64,000 nucleotides of DNA from Corythucha ciliata (Eukaryota; Arthropoda; Insecta; Hemiptera; Tingidae), in contig CM075942.1 of NCBI GenBank assembly GCA_038030265.1, positions 49,194,751 to 49,258,750 on the forward strand, given 5' to 3'. The position numbers and the translations under genes are program-made. Below, in pieces: positions 34,993 to 46,852 of this stretch. Numbering within the stretch: position 1 is the stretch's first letter; the number at the start of each line of letters is the position of its first letter. Under the pieces are notes generated by a model. The model was not told the origin of the DNA and ran no database searches. It saw nothing but the letters and a program-made list of their open reading frames with translations.

Positions 34993-36679
34993 TCAATGAA
35001 ATAACTGGAAAACCTGATGAACGAGGGTGTTCTTACGAGTTTCACATCAATAGCGTGAACTACACGAATAAAACTCTTGTCAAGGAACAGCTGCAGCCCT
35101 AATTTTTCTTCTACAATTTGAGCGTGATGACGGTTTCCCGAATCCGACGTTGGCAAAACCTTTTTGCCTCGGGAAGCCTGCATCGATCCTACCCAGAAAT
35201 AATCCCTTTACCCTAACGACGAACCTGCGGAAGTAAAAAATCTTTCTTCTTGAGAAGATGGGAGTGATGTATCCCAATTCCCCTCGACATCGAAGATGAA
35301 CAGCTTCAACATGGCTGGCGTGGGGTAATAAATTGCCACAAAAATACTAATTCCGGGTCAAATCAATAATAGCAACGAAATGACAAGTTTCGGAAAATAA
35401 TTAGCCGTGGAATAGCAAGTTTTAGGGATGAATATACGCGAGATTGCTTGTGAGGGGTGTGGATCCATGCAAAGCAAGTTGCGAAAGACGGTACCGGGCA
35501 TCCCGCATTGAACGGGGGACAGTCCCGCATTACGATTCGGTCCAATTTTCTAATTCATCCCATCAAACGTCCCGTTTTTTGTGCATACGTTCCACTTTGC
35601 TTGTATTAGGGTCGTAAATTAGCGCTGGTCGTAAATTAGCGCTGGTAGTAAATCTACACTCATAATAACGTGTCCTCCAGAAACTGTGAATAGGTGTTTT
35701 CTTGATTTGTCCTTTGAATTAGCTTTTGTCAGTTTTAACCCCTTGAACAATGCGTTAGCGGTTTGTCTAAATTTTAGCCGTAAAAGGGTCACCATCGTTC
35801 CATTAACCACGAGTTCTCAGTTTTAGCCTCGAATGAACGCTTTTTTCATCAATTTCGTTCATTCACATAAAACCATACCATAACATTGTTCATGCATGTA
35901 CATAAAATTTGAAAATCTTTGTTTTTTCGCCTTCTATATAGCTTTTCACGCGAGCCTCTTCAGAAAAGGGGCCCGGGTTTGTCTGCCTCCTCTCGATCAT
36001 AAACTGTGCACGCTACTGATTTTTACTTGTTTGACCTGTTTTTTAAACTAGATTGAATAAATTATGACGGGACTTTGAGCTTTACTTGACATGAAAAGTC
36101 AAAAATGCGGCAACGCTGCACGCAGAATGGAGCCGTATCGCACGATTCAGCGCTTTCTCTTAATTTTAACTAAAGATTAGCGATGTTTTTCACTACTGGC
36201 CATGGATCGGCGCTTCTTCTCAATTTTACCCGTCAATCACCTAGCGTTTTTGTCAATTTGAGCCACGATTTGTTTTTCGCTTTTACCCATGAATTCATCT
36301 CGTAATGTTAGCTGTGAATTTGACCCCAAAACAGCACATAAACGTTTCATTCTGACCCTCCGTACTCAGGGAATCAGCGGTTTTCATACATTGTGATCTC
36401 AATTTGAAATCGAGAAATGGCGAATGAGCGATATTTCGCTGTTTTAATCATGAATATTAGCGTTTTTGACCAAATATTTTGCCGCGTACATGCCCCAAGA
36501 ACAACACTTCAGTGCGCCTTCTTAATTTTAGCCGCCGGTGATTTTTGGTTCCGGTGAGACCCGGACTGGTGGTCCTGAAATAATTAGATAGATACGAGGG
36601 ATAATTCTGTCACCGGTATTTTAACTAAAGTGATAAATTAATTACTGATGTTATCCGGACGACTCGGAAAGGCAAAGCC
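34993..36679. other. Intergenic with type 1 degenerate array
   Basis: The first about 100 bases are the 3' flank shared with the gene at 42001. From about 35620 to 36540 the DNA is the type 1 degenerate ~30-bp array ('AATTTTAGCCG', 'CTCAATTTTA'). Confidence 0.5.
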
Positions 36680-36682
36680 TAA

Positions 36683-36913
36683 AGGTCAATCAAACTACTC
36701 GGACGTGACGTGGGAACACGCATTCCTAGTGTGATACAAAATTCCAGAAAATGCTTTTGTTTGTTTGTGTTCACATTGCTCTGACGTGTCGTGGGAACAC
36801 CTGGGATGATGCGTCTCCGAAGCGCGCCACGATGGTGTAATGGATACAACGCTCGCTCGGGTGTGAAGTGCACAGTTAGATCTGGGTATGGCGTAGGAAC
36901 CCAAGGGAGGCTC

Positions 36914-36945
<32 letters not shown>

Positions 36946-37010
36946 CGTGTCCAAGCCTGTGTTGATTTTTTTTTTATCCCACGTCGCGTCCGAGTAGTCT
37001 GAATTGACCT
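36683..37010. mobile_element. Inverted-repeat element with TAA target duplication
   Basis: Ends AGGTCAAT...CTACTCGGACG and CGTCCGAGTAG...ATTGACCT, about 33 bases of inverted repeat, with TAA on both sides (36680-36682 and 37011-37013). A 3-bp TAA/TTA target is typical of PIF/Harbinger elements. The middle contains a poly-A run (36917-36944) preceded by a tRNA-like stretch (TGGTGTAATGGA at 36833), suggesting a SINE-like piece inserted or captured. Confidence 0.7.
36826..36944 (+). mobile_element. Possible tRNA-derived SINE fragment
   Basis: TGGTGTAATGGA resembles an RNA polymerase III A box. The expected B box about 40 bases later (AGTTAGATCTGG) is weak. The stretch ends in 28 A. It may be a SINE copy within the TAA-flanked element. 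Confidence 0.3.
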
Positions 37011-37085
37011 TAACATAATTCGAGATCAATTCGGTCTTTGTATTCTTAATGTTTGCGACACTTTGTGTCTGTTTTTTTTGTTGTT

Positions 37086-37107
37086 CTTCTTCTTCTTCTT
37101 CTTCTTT
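37086..37107. repeat. (TTC)n short microsatellite
   Basis: Seven to eight TTC units; the surrounding open frame is a by-product of it. Confidence 0.8.
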
Positions 37108-37109
37108 GG

Positions 37110-39089
37110 GGGAAAACACCGAGAAATTTCTCTGCCCCCCTTCTTCGTCTCTTCATCACGCCTACATTTTTCCCCTATTAAAAAGGGCTCTAGGTGAATC
37201 AGTTTTATATTTTTCCCTGATTGGCCGTTGCCCGCGAAAAGACAGTTTCTTCCACAGCACTTTTCCCTCCAGTTTTTTCCCTTTCCGTGGCTTGTCCTGT
37301 TGCCCTTCCCGGAGCGCTAAAACCCTGCCCTTCGTCCGTCGTTTTTTCGTTTGTCCTTTTGTTACCCGTTCCATCGCACGTTCATTCACGTCCGCTGACA
37401 TACGTCTGGAGAGACAAAAGGTAAGAAGACTTTCTTTATTTTTACGTTCGGCAGCGACAGCCTTTATTTTTCTTCATTTTGCTTTTGCATTATAAGAGCC
37501 AGTCCCCTTTCTTGTCCCTAGCCCAAACACTTAAGTTTTATATTTCTTTAGGATGTAACAATAATAGGTCTATTATTCGTTTGTCGTGCCGGACTTCTCC
37601 GAGTAGCTCTACTCCGAGCAGTACGAAATTTTGTAACCTCGCTGGTTATCATGTGGAATAACGCGAAAAAATAATGAAAGGTTAGAACTGCATGGGTTTG
37701 CCTCATTAGAATAGTACATTACATAACAAGTGCGGAAAGTAAGAAATATCGTGCGAGTGTTGTTAGACGAACGAGACGCAGTCGAGTGAGTCTATTACAC
37801 GAGCACATGATATTTCACTTTCCGACGAGTAATGAACGACGTTTTTCGCACGACGATGGGGAATTTATAGGCAGGTGCTCATTCTGGAAATGTTATGGTA
37901 TTTACGTGTGAGAAACCCAAACACAGTGAACAAACCAACAAGGACAGACAGGAAGAGGAACCAAAAACAAAACAATTACAATTAACGTCATATCACAGAA
38001 TTCAAGTTGAGAACTCATCTTGAGAACATAATCTGTGGACAGCAAACATTGGTTAACTGTAAAAAAAAAAAAAAGAAGGCCAAATCAGCTGTTCTAACAC
38101 ACACCCGTGCCTTTTTCGTTTTTTCCGCACGGGTTGACGAAAACAGATACTTTCGAGGGAGGTTTTCAGTGCGGTTCTCATCACTTCCCGTGCAAGTCGT
38201 GCGAAAAATAAATTTTGTACGTTGGGCTCTCGTTGAAAAACAAAATTTCACGCGTTTGCCTCTTTCATAAACCAATTTATTGGTGTTGGCCCACTTTTGC
38301 TGTATTAGGTAATTACAGAACAAATTTTGAAGTTTTTGGCTCTTCTAAAATTTAAATTATTATTATTATTTTTACCTATTTGAGCAGAACTTCAATTTTG
38401 TTGGGTTGGGCCACTCAGAAACCCAATTTCCATAGAGTTGGCCCCAGAGGAACATTGAAAAACTGAATTTACCTGTTTAACTCGAGCCAGGACGGTTGCC
38501 AAGGGTGACAGTCACGTAAAGAAGCGTGATAATTATAGAATTTCTTCGGATTTCTGCTTGTGCAGACAGCTAAACCAATTCACCGACCACCCTGGCATCT
38601 CATAACCGACGCACCAACGGGCACCAACCCACACACATACAGGCCGAGCGAGAAGTGACTTATGCAATGACCCTCAATGTTGATCTGTCTTGAAGGTGCT
38701 CGTAATGTGCATAAAGCTGGATAAAGGAATGGGTTAAAAACAAAATTATAGAAGGGAACGCGATAATATTAATTTTTTTCAGAAAAGTGGAAAATGACGT
38801 GGTCCTCGCCCCAAACTTTTTTCTGATCCCAACGTTTAAACAAGATTGGTACAGAGCCACCCCGCGTTCAGCTGTAAAATTAACGATTTAAGGCTATCAG
38901 AATGAAAAGCAATTGCAGATGGTTTGATAGATTTTCAAAGGCGTTTGTTTTAATGACAAAGAGGATTTCACGCAACATGAAATCATTTTCAGGCGTGAAT
39001 GGTTTTATGAATTATTTTATAGTTTTAACCGCTCAAAACAGCTAGACCTTGACAAAACGACACTTTTGTCTCTGAACAGTCTGAGCGTC
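37110..39089. other. Intergenic; nothing supported
   Basis: Pyrimidine-rich at 37110-37480. Contains an inverted pair at about 37731-37828 (GTGCGGAAAGT and ACTTTCCGAC), and type 2 degenerate repeats at 38200-38470. Long open frames on either strand lack start and splice context. Confidence 0.35.
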
Positions 39090-39558
39090 ATGCATCTCTT
39101 AGCATTCATCCTCTTGGGCAGTCTTGTCGTTGTAAGTCGTCCCCGTATTGGTTTTATGTTTACCGAGGCTTTCTTTACGGGTCTGGCAGTCAATATGGCC
39201 CGGGCTGGGCCCAGTTCGAGGGCTGTTGCGAGAATTTTGTGAAGAAAGTCTAATAATAGCTCCACTGACTTCAAATAACTCCACTAATTTATTTATTTAT
39301 TTTTTTACGCAGCTTGTTGAATCGGCACCAGCTGACCAAGGACGAAAGGTAAACACGTTATTTTCGTTTGAATTCGTAAAAACTGTTGTCATTTGAAAAA
39401 ATCTCATTCAGGATAAATCATTATTTCACCTTATCGACGGAGTGGAGGTCGAAGCCTTTAACAACATAGGAAACATAAAGAAAAAGCAAGTTGATAATCA
39501 CGACAAAATTGAAATTATTGACAAAAGCCAAGTTATAAATGTTCGGCCAGGCCGCTGA
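39090..39558 (+). CDS. DxHD-family small secreted protein, member 4 (74 aa)
   Basis: Exons 39090-39131 (MHLLAFILLGSLVV), 39313-39348 (LVESAPADQGRK) and 39412-39558 (49 codons), with introns of 181 and 63 bases. The GTAAGT and GTAAAC donors and TACGCAG and CATTCAG acceptors are good. The mature chain begins DKSLFHLIDGVEVEAFNN, then VDNHDKIEIIDKSQVINV and ends RPGR. The core is DNHD. A TATA-like TTTTATAG lies about 70 bases upstream. The first part of exon 3 with its acceptor is repeated in decayed form about 490 bases downstream. Function unknown. Confidence 0.8.
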
Positions 39559-39891
39559 TGAACGATAGAGACTGCTAAACATGACGAAAAGAACAGAAAA
39601 ATGTATAATAAAAAACTGTTCGCATCAATATGATTCTACTTCGATTCTTTCATACTTAAAGGAAACGCGTGGCAGCACGTTTTTAGGCTCATCGAGAGAC
39701 TATAAGCAAAGATTGCTATCCGTTCGGTGTATTTCCTTAAAAACGATGAAAATAAGGAACGCCTGTTTTCCATTTTCCCGTTCTTTCAAACGTATTTTTC
39801 ATTCAGGTGTACCCACCAAATTCCTCTTGGCTCAAAAAGGCAGTTATAGAGCCACGCGTCCAGTTTTCAGAAGCAAATAAACAGTTTCATC

Positions 39892-39948
39892 CGAAAAAAT
39901 CTCATTAGGATAAATCTTGATTTCACCTTATCGACGGAGTGGAGGTCA
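39892..39948 (+). pseudogene. Partial duplicate of exon 3 of the gene at 39090
   Basis: The sequence 'AAAAAATCTCATT-AGGATAAATC..GATTTCACCTTATCG' through GTGGAGGTC repeats 39396-39453 with a lost C in the acceptor and a TGA in the fourth codon (DKS stop). Evidence of a local duplication that decayed. Confidence 0.75.
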
Positions 39949-42000
39949 AATTTTTATCAAAAAATCCGATTCCCGTGGTTGAAATAGGTGGTTTATGAGC
40001 CGGTAACTCAGTTTCAACGGCAAAATTATTAGTTTTGAACCGAAAAATTAATTTACGGAGCTATAAATTTGGCGAGACCGTGAATAAAGGGCGTGTCTAT
40101 GGGCGAAACATTGCGAGCTTTGATTTTTTATGGTTCCTATCCTATGTGTGAATGTTTTTTGGTGCTGTAAAACCTCGAAAGTTGTGGTTTCCTGTTACGG
40201 AATTAACAATAAGTTAACCCTTGTCTCTTTGACACTGTAGTATAGTTCCGTGAAAAAACATAATTTCGCAGGGTTAATGCCCGGAAAAGGCCAACTTGAA
40301 GGATTTAACACGTTAACATTGTAATTTCGAATATTTAATAATCGAAAAAACGCTAATTCATGACTAAAAGTGAAATAATCACAATTCACCGCTAAAATCA
40401 TGATAAAAATCGCGAGAACAACTCTAATTCTTGGCTAAAATTGAGAATACGCCAATTCGTCGCTATTCCGTCTGCAACTTCGTGGCTAAAATTGAGACAA
40501 ATAAATTGCTAATTCATGAATAAGGGCCCCCTTGCTTGATTTAAGTGTTAAGCGCATTGACCGTTAACAGCGGAAAACACATGCAGGGTCGTCCTATCTG
40601 TGCGTTTTGCAGAGCAAAATCACCCGCCCGCTACAAACGCTAAACCCGCGTCTGTAGACGCTAAAATTGCGCAGGCCCCACGTCCCGTAAGCCTGTGTTC
40701 TATAGATGAGGCGGGACCCGCCCGACTTTTGCGGCTAGAGCGGGTTTAGCGTTTGTAGCTGTTGGCGATAAGTAACGACCAATAGAACACTGCAGGCGTT
40801 TTTCACTTCAAACGCTCAAGACGCTTAACGCTAAGAATCCTTCGGGTATTGTTCACCCAGGAAGGGCCTTTTGACGTTGAATAAAATCGCTAATTAATGT
40901 CTGAAATTAAGACAAACGCTAGTTCACGGCTTATAGTGGAAGGTGTGGAAAAAGCGCTATTTCGCGGCTAAAATTGAGAATAATCAATAATTTAACACCA
41001 CCTTATGAGTCCACCGTATGAAAAATATGGATCATTTAGTAGTGTCTGCTGGGACCTACATAGGACTTTTTTTATGGTCTATAGGAGAGTAGGAGATGAC
41101 ACTTCTCAGATCACCAGACATTCATTTCTGTGGGACAGGGGCCCACACCAGAGCTAGCTGCTGGCGAAGAAGACTTCAGGCTGCTTGAAAACTGCTGGCA
41201 AGTGTAAACATTGGTTCTCTGCAATCAATAAACTGGAAAGTCACATCGTCATGCAATGTCGAGTCAAGCCCTACATAGTAAGCTTCGAAATTTAACATTT
41301 TCAAGCCAATGCTTACGGTGGCTATATCCACAATCAAATGGGATGGCGATATTGGTTTCGTAAACGCAGGTCACTGCTTTACTTTCACCGGTCGTTTTAA
41401 AACCACACAAACAATGTTTACAAACAGCTAGCTCTGTTATGAGCCCTTGTCCCATGGAAAATGTATGACAGTCTCAGAATTGTCATATCTCCTAGACCAT
41501 AAAAGTGTTTCTCAGAACTTGAAATTCACGGCTCCACTTCCCTCACGTGCTATTTCGCATCCATTCATCCCCCAAACTTGCTATTCCGCTGCTGATTATT
41601 CTCCGAAACTCTTAATTTCTTGGCTATCACCAATTTTACCCCAAGCTGGTCATTTTGTGGCTGTTCATCCACGATAACGAGGGACATTGGGAAATATCGT
41701 TTCCAGCTTCCAGAGAGATGGGAACTCCCTTCTTGTTTTTCCTTCGATGATTCCCGTTCCCAAGGGACTATTTCTGTGTGTCACAAACGGATGAGTGAGC
41801 CGAAAGCTTTTGCCAACGCTTTGATTCGGGTGACTACCACAGCACGCTTAAAATAAGGAAGATTACGAGAAGAAATGGATGAGAAAAGAGTGATGCACTG
41901 TCCTTGACAAGAGTTTTATTCGTGTAGTTCACGCTATTCTGACATCGATGTGGAAGAGCAGAGCACCCTCGTTCATCAGGTTTTTCAGTAATTTCAATGA
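39949..42000. other. Intergenic with type 1 array and a fold-back piece
   Basis: Type 1 degenerate units run from about 40320 to 41000, interrupted at about 40530-40835 by an inverted-repeat segment (CCCGCTACAAACGCTAAACC and its complement near 40742). A fragment of that segment recurs at 45246. A 63-codon - strand frame at 41264-41455 with a Cys-x-x-Cys is not supported further. Confidence 0.4.
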
Positions 42001-42360
42001 TCAGCTGATGTTAGTGACATGACTAGAATCATTTATTACTACAACATCGTTATTGTCTTTCTTTTTAATGTTCTTATTTCCAGAATTGGAGCCAAATTTG
42101 AAACCGATTTCGTCGATAATATTTAATAGTCCTTTGTCCTATAATGTGATTTATTTTAGATCTCCATATAATAAATTAAAAATAAAAATAAAATTATTCC
42201 ATACTTCTTTCCCAGGGACTGGCAACGACACCGCAAATTGCTTCAAAATGAAACAAGTGTTACACATTTTATACAAAAATCCTCACTCTCTTCATGTCCA
42301 TTAAATTTTGTTACTTACGACGAGCAGACACCCCAACAGGAAAATCAGTAAGAGACGCAT
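42001..42360 (-). CDS. DxHD-family small secreted protein, member 5 (71 aa)
   Basis: Exons on the - strand: 42360-42319 (MRLLLIFLLGCLLV), 42240-42205 (QFAVSLPVPGKE) and 42138-42001 (46 codons). The introns are 78 and 66 bases with GTAAGT and GTATGG donors. The mature chain begins DKGLLNIIDEIGFKFGS, then GNKNIKKKDNNDVVVIND and ends SHVTNIS. It is the inverted twin of member 3, but the core is DNND: the His kept in members 1-4 is Asn here. The TATA box is at 42409-42414 and AATAAA at 41915-41920, both matching the twin. Function unknown; the altered core may mean divergence or relaxed constraint. Confidence 0.8.
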
Positions 42361-42408
42361 GTCTGACCGAAATTGTTGAGCGATGAACTAGGAAATCGTT
42401 TCCATCGC

Positions 42409-42414
42409 TTATAA
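42409..42414 (-). promoter_or_regulatory. TATA box for the - strand gene at 42360
   Basis: TTATAA in AGATTTATAAGCG on the - strand, about 50 bases before the ATG and conserved with 34551-34562. Confidence 0.5.
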
Positions 42415-43559
42415 ATCTTCAAAACGCGATACAAAATGAAATTTTCGCCATAAAAATTAGTGCTATATCGGCGCGTGAAAGTAGTGAAACGCTTTTAATG
42501 ACACAATTTGATGGTTTCGTACAGCAAAATTGCCGGTTCGACCTCGATTTTTTCTAGACAACCGTTTAACATACGCACCACCTAGTCAGTCGATCCACTC
42601 GTGCATGAGCATGAGCTACTCGAGACTTCACAAATCTAGATGGTCAGCTTCCGCTGGTATATTTGGTTGGACCATTCCAGCCCTAAGCTCTGCTTTTTAT
42701 TGAATTATAAATTTCAGTTGATTTACATTAAAATAATACATTTGATGTTTTCTTCTCTTTATAAAAAAATTCACAATCGAACACAACTATTAGGTGCTTC
42801 TCGCTTGTCTACTCGGCGCGAAGCAAGCAGAACAGGCACAGGAATTTTCAATTTTGCAAAGTTTTTTTTTCTATTTTGAGTGGGTTTAGTGGGTGAATAA
42901 GCTGAACAATAAAAGCTTGAAAGGAAAATTTAATAAAATGACGCTTACGGCCAGTATTATTCCTTGTTTAATAATTTTCTATACAGTCACCTCGTGGGGA
43001 CCGCCATTCGAGCTATGGCGCCTCACCTCTGAATTTTTCTCGACACGTTCAGGCTCTCTCCTCTTCCCATCTTGGAAGACGTATCCACCCTGGAGAAACA
43101 AATAACACGGGAAATATGTTTTTCGTGCGAGAAAAAAAAAAAAACAATTTTGCTCCGGCAGCTGGCGGTCGGAAAGAGTGCATTTCATTCCGTATTCGGA
43201 TACCCTAAGCCGTCCCAGAAGTAATAGTTTTGATACCATAATTTGTTTCATTAAGCCGTGCTTCTTCCTCTATTTTGACCACCATCTCTTCAAAAATTTC
43301 GATAAGTTTCGGTAGTTTTCCAAGGGCTTTGTTATATTAAATTTTTGTGGCGTACAATAAACGTGTGAATTTAAGCGATTTTTTTGAAATTTCACCCCCC
43401 CCCCCCAATCAAAGTTTCCGATAAATCTCAATGGAACCCAGGGCTTTCGTTACATTAAATTATTGAGTCGAATTTTAGAGCGCTAAGATGAACTAGTGAA
43501 GTTCAACGCTATTTTTACACTTCCACACCGGAAGGACCACCCCCACCACCTTTACTTTT

Positions 43560-43905
43560 TCGAAAAATTAAAATGGGAATCAAAGGCTACTCTAACATGG
43601 AGTATTCGTACTGAATATGATACATCTAGAATCAACTGGTGATTTGTAGTGATGCTTTGACCATTTCAACCCCTATTCCCCCCCTCCACCTTGACCGATT
43701 TGGCCCAAATGCAATACCGACCGGGGTCTTATGACTTCTGATTTTTGTGCCAAAGCGCGTTCCGCTAAATTGATTTCTTCGAGAGTTATCGTGCTAACAA
43801 GACCACACACTTACTTCCACCCCGGGGGCAACACCCCGTCTCCTTCGACTTTTTCAAAAAATTAAAAAGTGAATCAAAGGCTACTCTAACATGGAGCATT
43901 TAGTT
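43560..43905. repeat. ~293-bp spaced direct repeat
   Basis: A block ending in 'AATCAAAGGCTACTCTAACA' with its preceding pyrimidine-rich segment occurs at about 43520-43606 and again at about 43808-43899. The stretch 43965-44060 (CGGACCATGGTTTATAGAG to CACCCTGTATA) is related to 243-343. Confidence 0.55.
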
Positions 43906-44081
43906 AATAAAAGTGATGCAAGCCTCAAAAAACGTTTAAAAAATCATATCTCGTAGGTTTTTGATTTTCGGACCATGGTTTATAGAGTGTTTTCGATCGC
44001 AAATGAGGCCTATTTTCACCCAATTTTTTTTGTCACACTTATCCTGTTCCACCCTGTATATACATAAAGATATATATATAT

Positions 44082-44520
44082 CGTCGCTCCTCTGCCAAAA
44101 CCACGAAACTTTGAATCAATCCTCTGCCAAAACCGCGAAACTGAAAATTCATTGTTTTTCAGTAGACGCTTCCGAAAGTTTTCCGTGATGTTTCATTGTT
44201 ACGGTTTGGTAATACTTCGATCTTTCAAAATTCATTTATTACAGTGTAGTGAAGGAAGGAAAAGAACTGAGGCAAGTAATACCTAATACATTATTTTTAG
44301 GAACGGGTCTTAAAACGTGAAAAGAGTAGGTACCTACCGAATCATAAAATTATTACTGAAATTATTTTTTTTATCTTGGTGAGTTTAGAAAAGTCTTAGA
44401 AAAGTCTAGATCCCTTTCACAATTCAAAGTGATGCGTAACTCAATTTTCCAATTTTTGCAGTTTCGCGGTTTTGGCAGAGGATGGATTTAGAGTTTCGTG
44501 GTTTTGGCAGAGGAGCGACG
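44082..44520. mobile_element. MITE with ~65-bp inverted ends
   Basis: Left end CGTCGCTCCTCTGCCAAAAC, right end its complement, with a second pair of CCTCTGCCAAAACCGCGAAA blocks just inside. It is flanked by AT-rich DNA (ATAT on each side, possibly the target). No coding capacity. Confidence 0.8.
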
Positions 44521-44679
44521 ATATGTGTGAATTCCGCAGACCACTGAATTCGTGTTCTAAAGGTTCTGAAACATGAAAAAAACATGACATGACCCTTGTT
44601 TGCCACCATCACGACGAGACCAATAGTGCATTTACAGAATGAAATGCACTAAAAGTTGCACGTCATCGGCGCGCCTTAC

Positions 44680-44727
44680 CGTGACCATCAGACATCCAAC
44701 TAGGCCGATAACGAAGAGACTTAGCAT
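44680..44727 (-). pseudogene. Orphan signal-peptide mini-exon
   Basis: 48 bases encode MLSLFVIGLVGCLMVT and end at GTAAGG, the same design as the other exon 1 copies. No in-frame exon 2 follows: the only good acceptor (TTTCATGTTTCAG, near 44570) leads to a stop after two codons, and about 150 bases further on the sequence runs into the MITE at 44082-44520. Probably a remnant, or the first exon of a gene I cannot complete. Confidence 0.3.
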
Positions 44728-45053
44728 TTTTTTTTTATTGAACTACAAGAAGCTTTGTGATTTTTTAGCTGAAAAGCCGTAAAAAAGTGTAAAGGAACAT
44801 TAAAATGTATCTAAAACGAATGAATCGGATCGTAACAAAATTTGTCACCTCGCAATTTCACGACTACTGTCAATTCAATTATACGTGGCCCGGTGTTTTA
44901 TCTTTGAAAGAGTAATAACGAGAAATACCCTCCCCCTCCCCCTCCAACTTCCCTCGAGAGGATTGACGCCGAATAAATAAAGTCTCTGGTCATAGCCCCT
45001 GTCCTATGTGAGCGGGAATCAAGCAATTTCCGCGTTTAGTGTCTAATGCCCGT

Positions 45054-45185
45054 ATTTATGAACGTTCCTTGACATTCAAGGAACCCTTGAAATTCATTAG
45101 AACAGATGTTTTTATTGTGGTCAAAACTGTTTTCAACGGTTCCTTGACTCGAGGAAGCTTCGAGGAACGTTCATAAATACCGGCC
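45054..45185. mobile_element. Short inverted-repeat element
   Basis: CGTATTTATGAACGTTCCT at 45051 and its complement AGGAACGTTCATAAATACCG at about 45162 enclose about 90 bases. The termini resemble those of the element at 11717-13680. Confidence 0.55.
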
Positions 45186-46852
45186 TAAGTTTTCAACTGA
45201 AAACGCCCGTGGTGTTCTCTTTATGAGTTTTCGATTAAAATTGTGCGCCCGCTGCAAACGCTAAAATTGCGGCGGGGGCCTGTGCACCAATTCCTCAAAC
45301 GTACCCATGTCGCATTGAATAATCGAATTTATTTCGGTTTGGTACGTTACTTAAAGGCCTAGAGTTTGATTGGATTGAAGAGTTCTGTGAGGATGAGAGA
45401 GGGCCTTTCTGGTATTCTAGGCCGCTCTGAACTCAAGAAATTTGGCCGAAAGTAATTTCAACGCAACCCCCCCCCCCTGTCCACTTAGCTCGCTTGCTGA
45501 GTGCTGTGATGCTGTTGACCTCTTGGGATTGTTTTAGCCGAGGAGCGGCTCAGAAGTCGCGGACAGAAGTCGCGGAGGAAGGACTCAGAAGTCGCGTCCG
45601 CAACTTCGGATTGGAAATTACGGCTCCCATACTTTAGTTTAGTCTAACACTCGTTTTAGGAGCTTGAGGGGAGAGCTCTCTAATGGTTAGTTCCGGTGGG
45701 GGCATGGAAGTTTAATGGACAATATCTGTGAGAAAGTGACCCATTTTCGGGCCGATGCTGCGGGCTGGACAAACCCCAGTGGAATATAAGATGACACTGT
45801 TCCGTGTTAGAATACCGAGGGAGTTCCCGGAGCCAAATGTTATGTCATTGGTCATGAGAATTCAATCTTCACGGGTGGAATTAACCCAGACAGTCAGCTC
45901 TGATGGAGTTTTAGTGCAAAGCAAACTTTGCTTTGTATTCGAAATGGAGATGATTTTTCTGACTAATGTATCACTTTTATTGCTGTAAATACACTTGTTC
46001 AGATATTGCGGTCAGGCTTTGGTGGATCATGATGACGACGTATACTCGGCCTCGTCTCTAGAGACTTTACACCCGCTCAGGGCAACAGTGAGCAAAATGC
46101 GTGAAATTATTGTAAAAATTACCAATTTCATTGCTAAAAATTGTAAATTTCGTCCTTCAAAATTTTGTAGTTTATAACTTTCAATTTCAACCTAAAATAT
46201 GTCAAATTTCGTATTTGAAACTGTCAATTTTGTCGCTCAAAACTTTCAATAACGTTCTAGAAAATGTCAATATTGTTCTGTAAATCTCTTCGTTGAAACA
46301 GTCAATCTTACCCCAGAAACTGTCAATTTCGTCCTGATAAAAACTGTCAATTTCGTCACAGATATTGCATAAATTGCTCGGACTGCAGCTCTGGCCTGTT
46401 TGGGCAGGAGTGGTATTCAAATTTGCGGGGGGGTAAAAATGGATTCTGCGAATTGAGGCGATCAAAAAGTTTTTAACGGAGACATTCACAAAGTCCGCGC
46501 TGTGTTAAAAGTTTCTGATAAAAAAATGTCAATTTCATGGTCCACAGCCTGTTTCTGGAGCTAAAACATCAGAAATGAAGTTTGAGGATAAAAATTGGTA
46601 TTGGCTGAGAAGTAACAAATATTCCAAGGCACACCGAAAGGCATTCAGTCCGGCAGACGAATAGGCATCACCGTGTGGTGATGGCTATACTAGCATAGTT
46701 ACGTTAGGGCTTACGAAGGCTTCCAAGGGTGCGGTGACGGGGGTAGGGGGGACTTGTGAGAGGAAAACGCGTTGATTTTTCCGCTCCTTTATTACTTATT
46801 TGTCAGCGAAGCAGTGCATCTCGCCTTTACCTTGAGAGTCTCTTTTTTTCTC

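Noticed and set aside
36833..36905. tRNA gene
   Set aside because: An A-box-like motif is present, but there is no proper B box, cloverleaf or acceptor stem; better seen as a SINE remnant.
37049..37495. 148-codon + strand frame with poly-Ser
   Set aside because: Composition follows the TTC repeat and a pyrimidine-rich tract; no support from splice or start context.
41264..41455. 63-codon - strand frame with CxxC resembling a transposase zinc-finger fragment
   Set aside because: Resemblance is vague and no other part of a transposase is nearby.
42053..42304. 83-codon + strand frame
   Set aside because: Antisense of the spliced - strand gene at 42001-42360.
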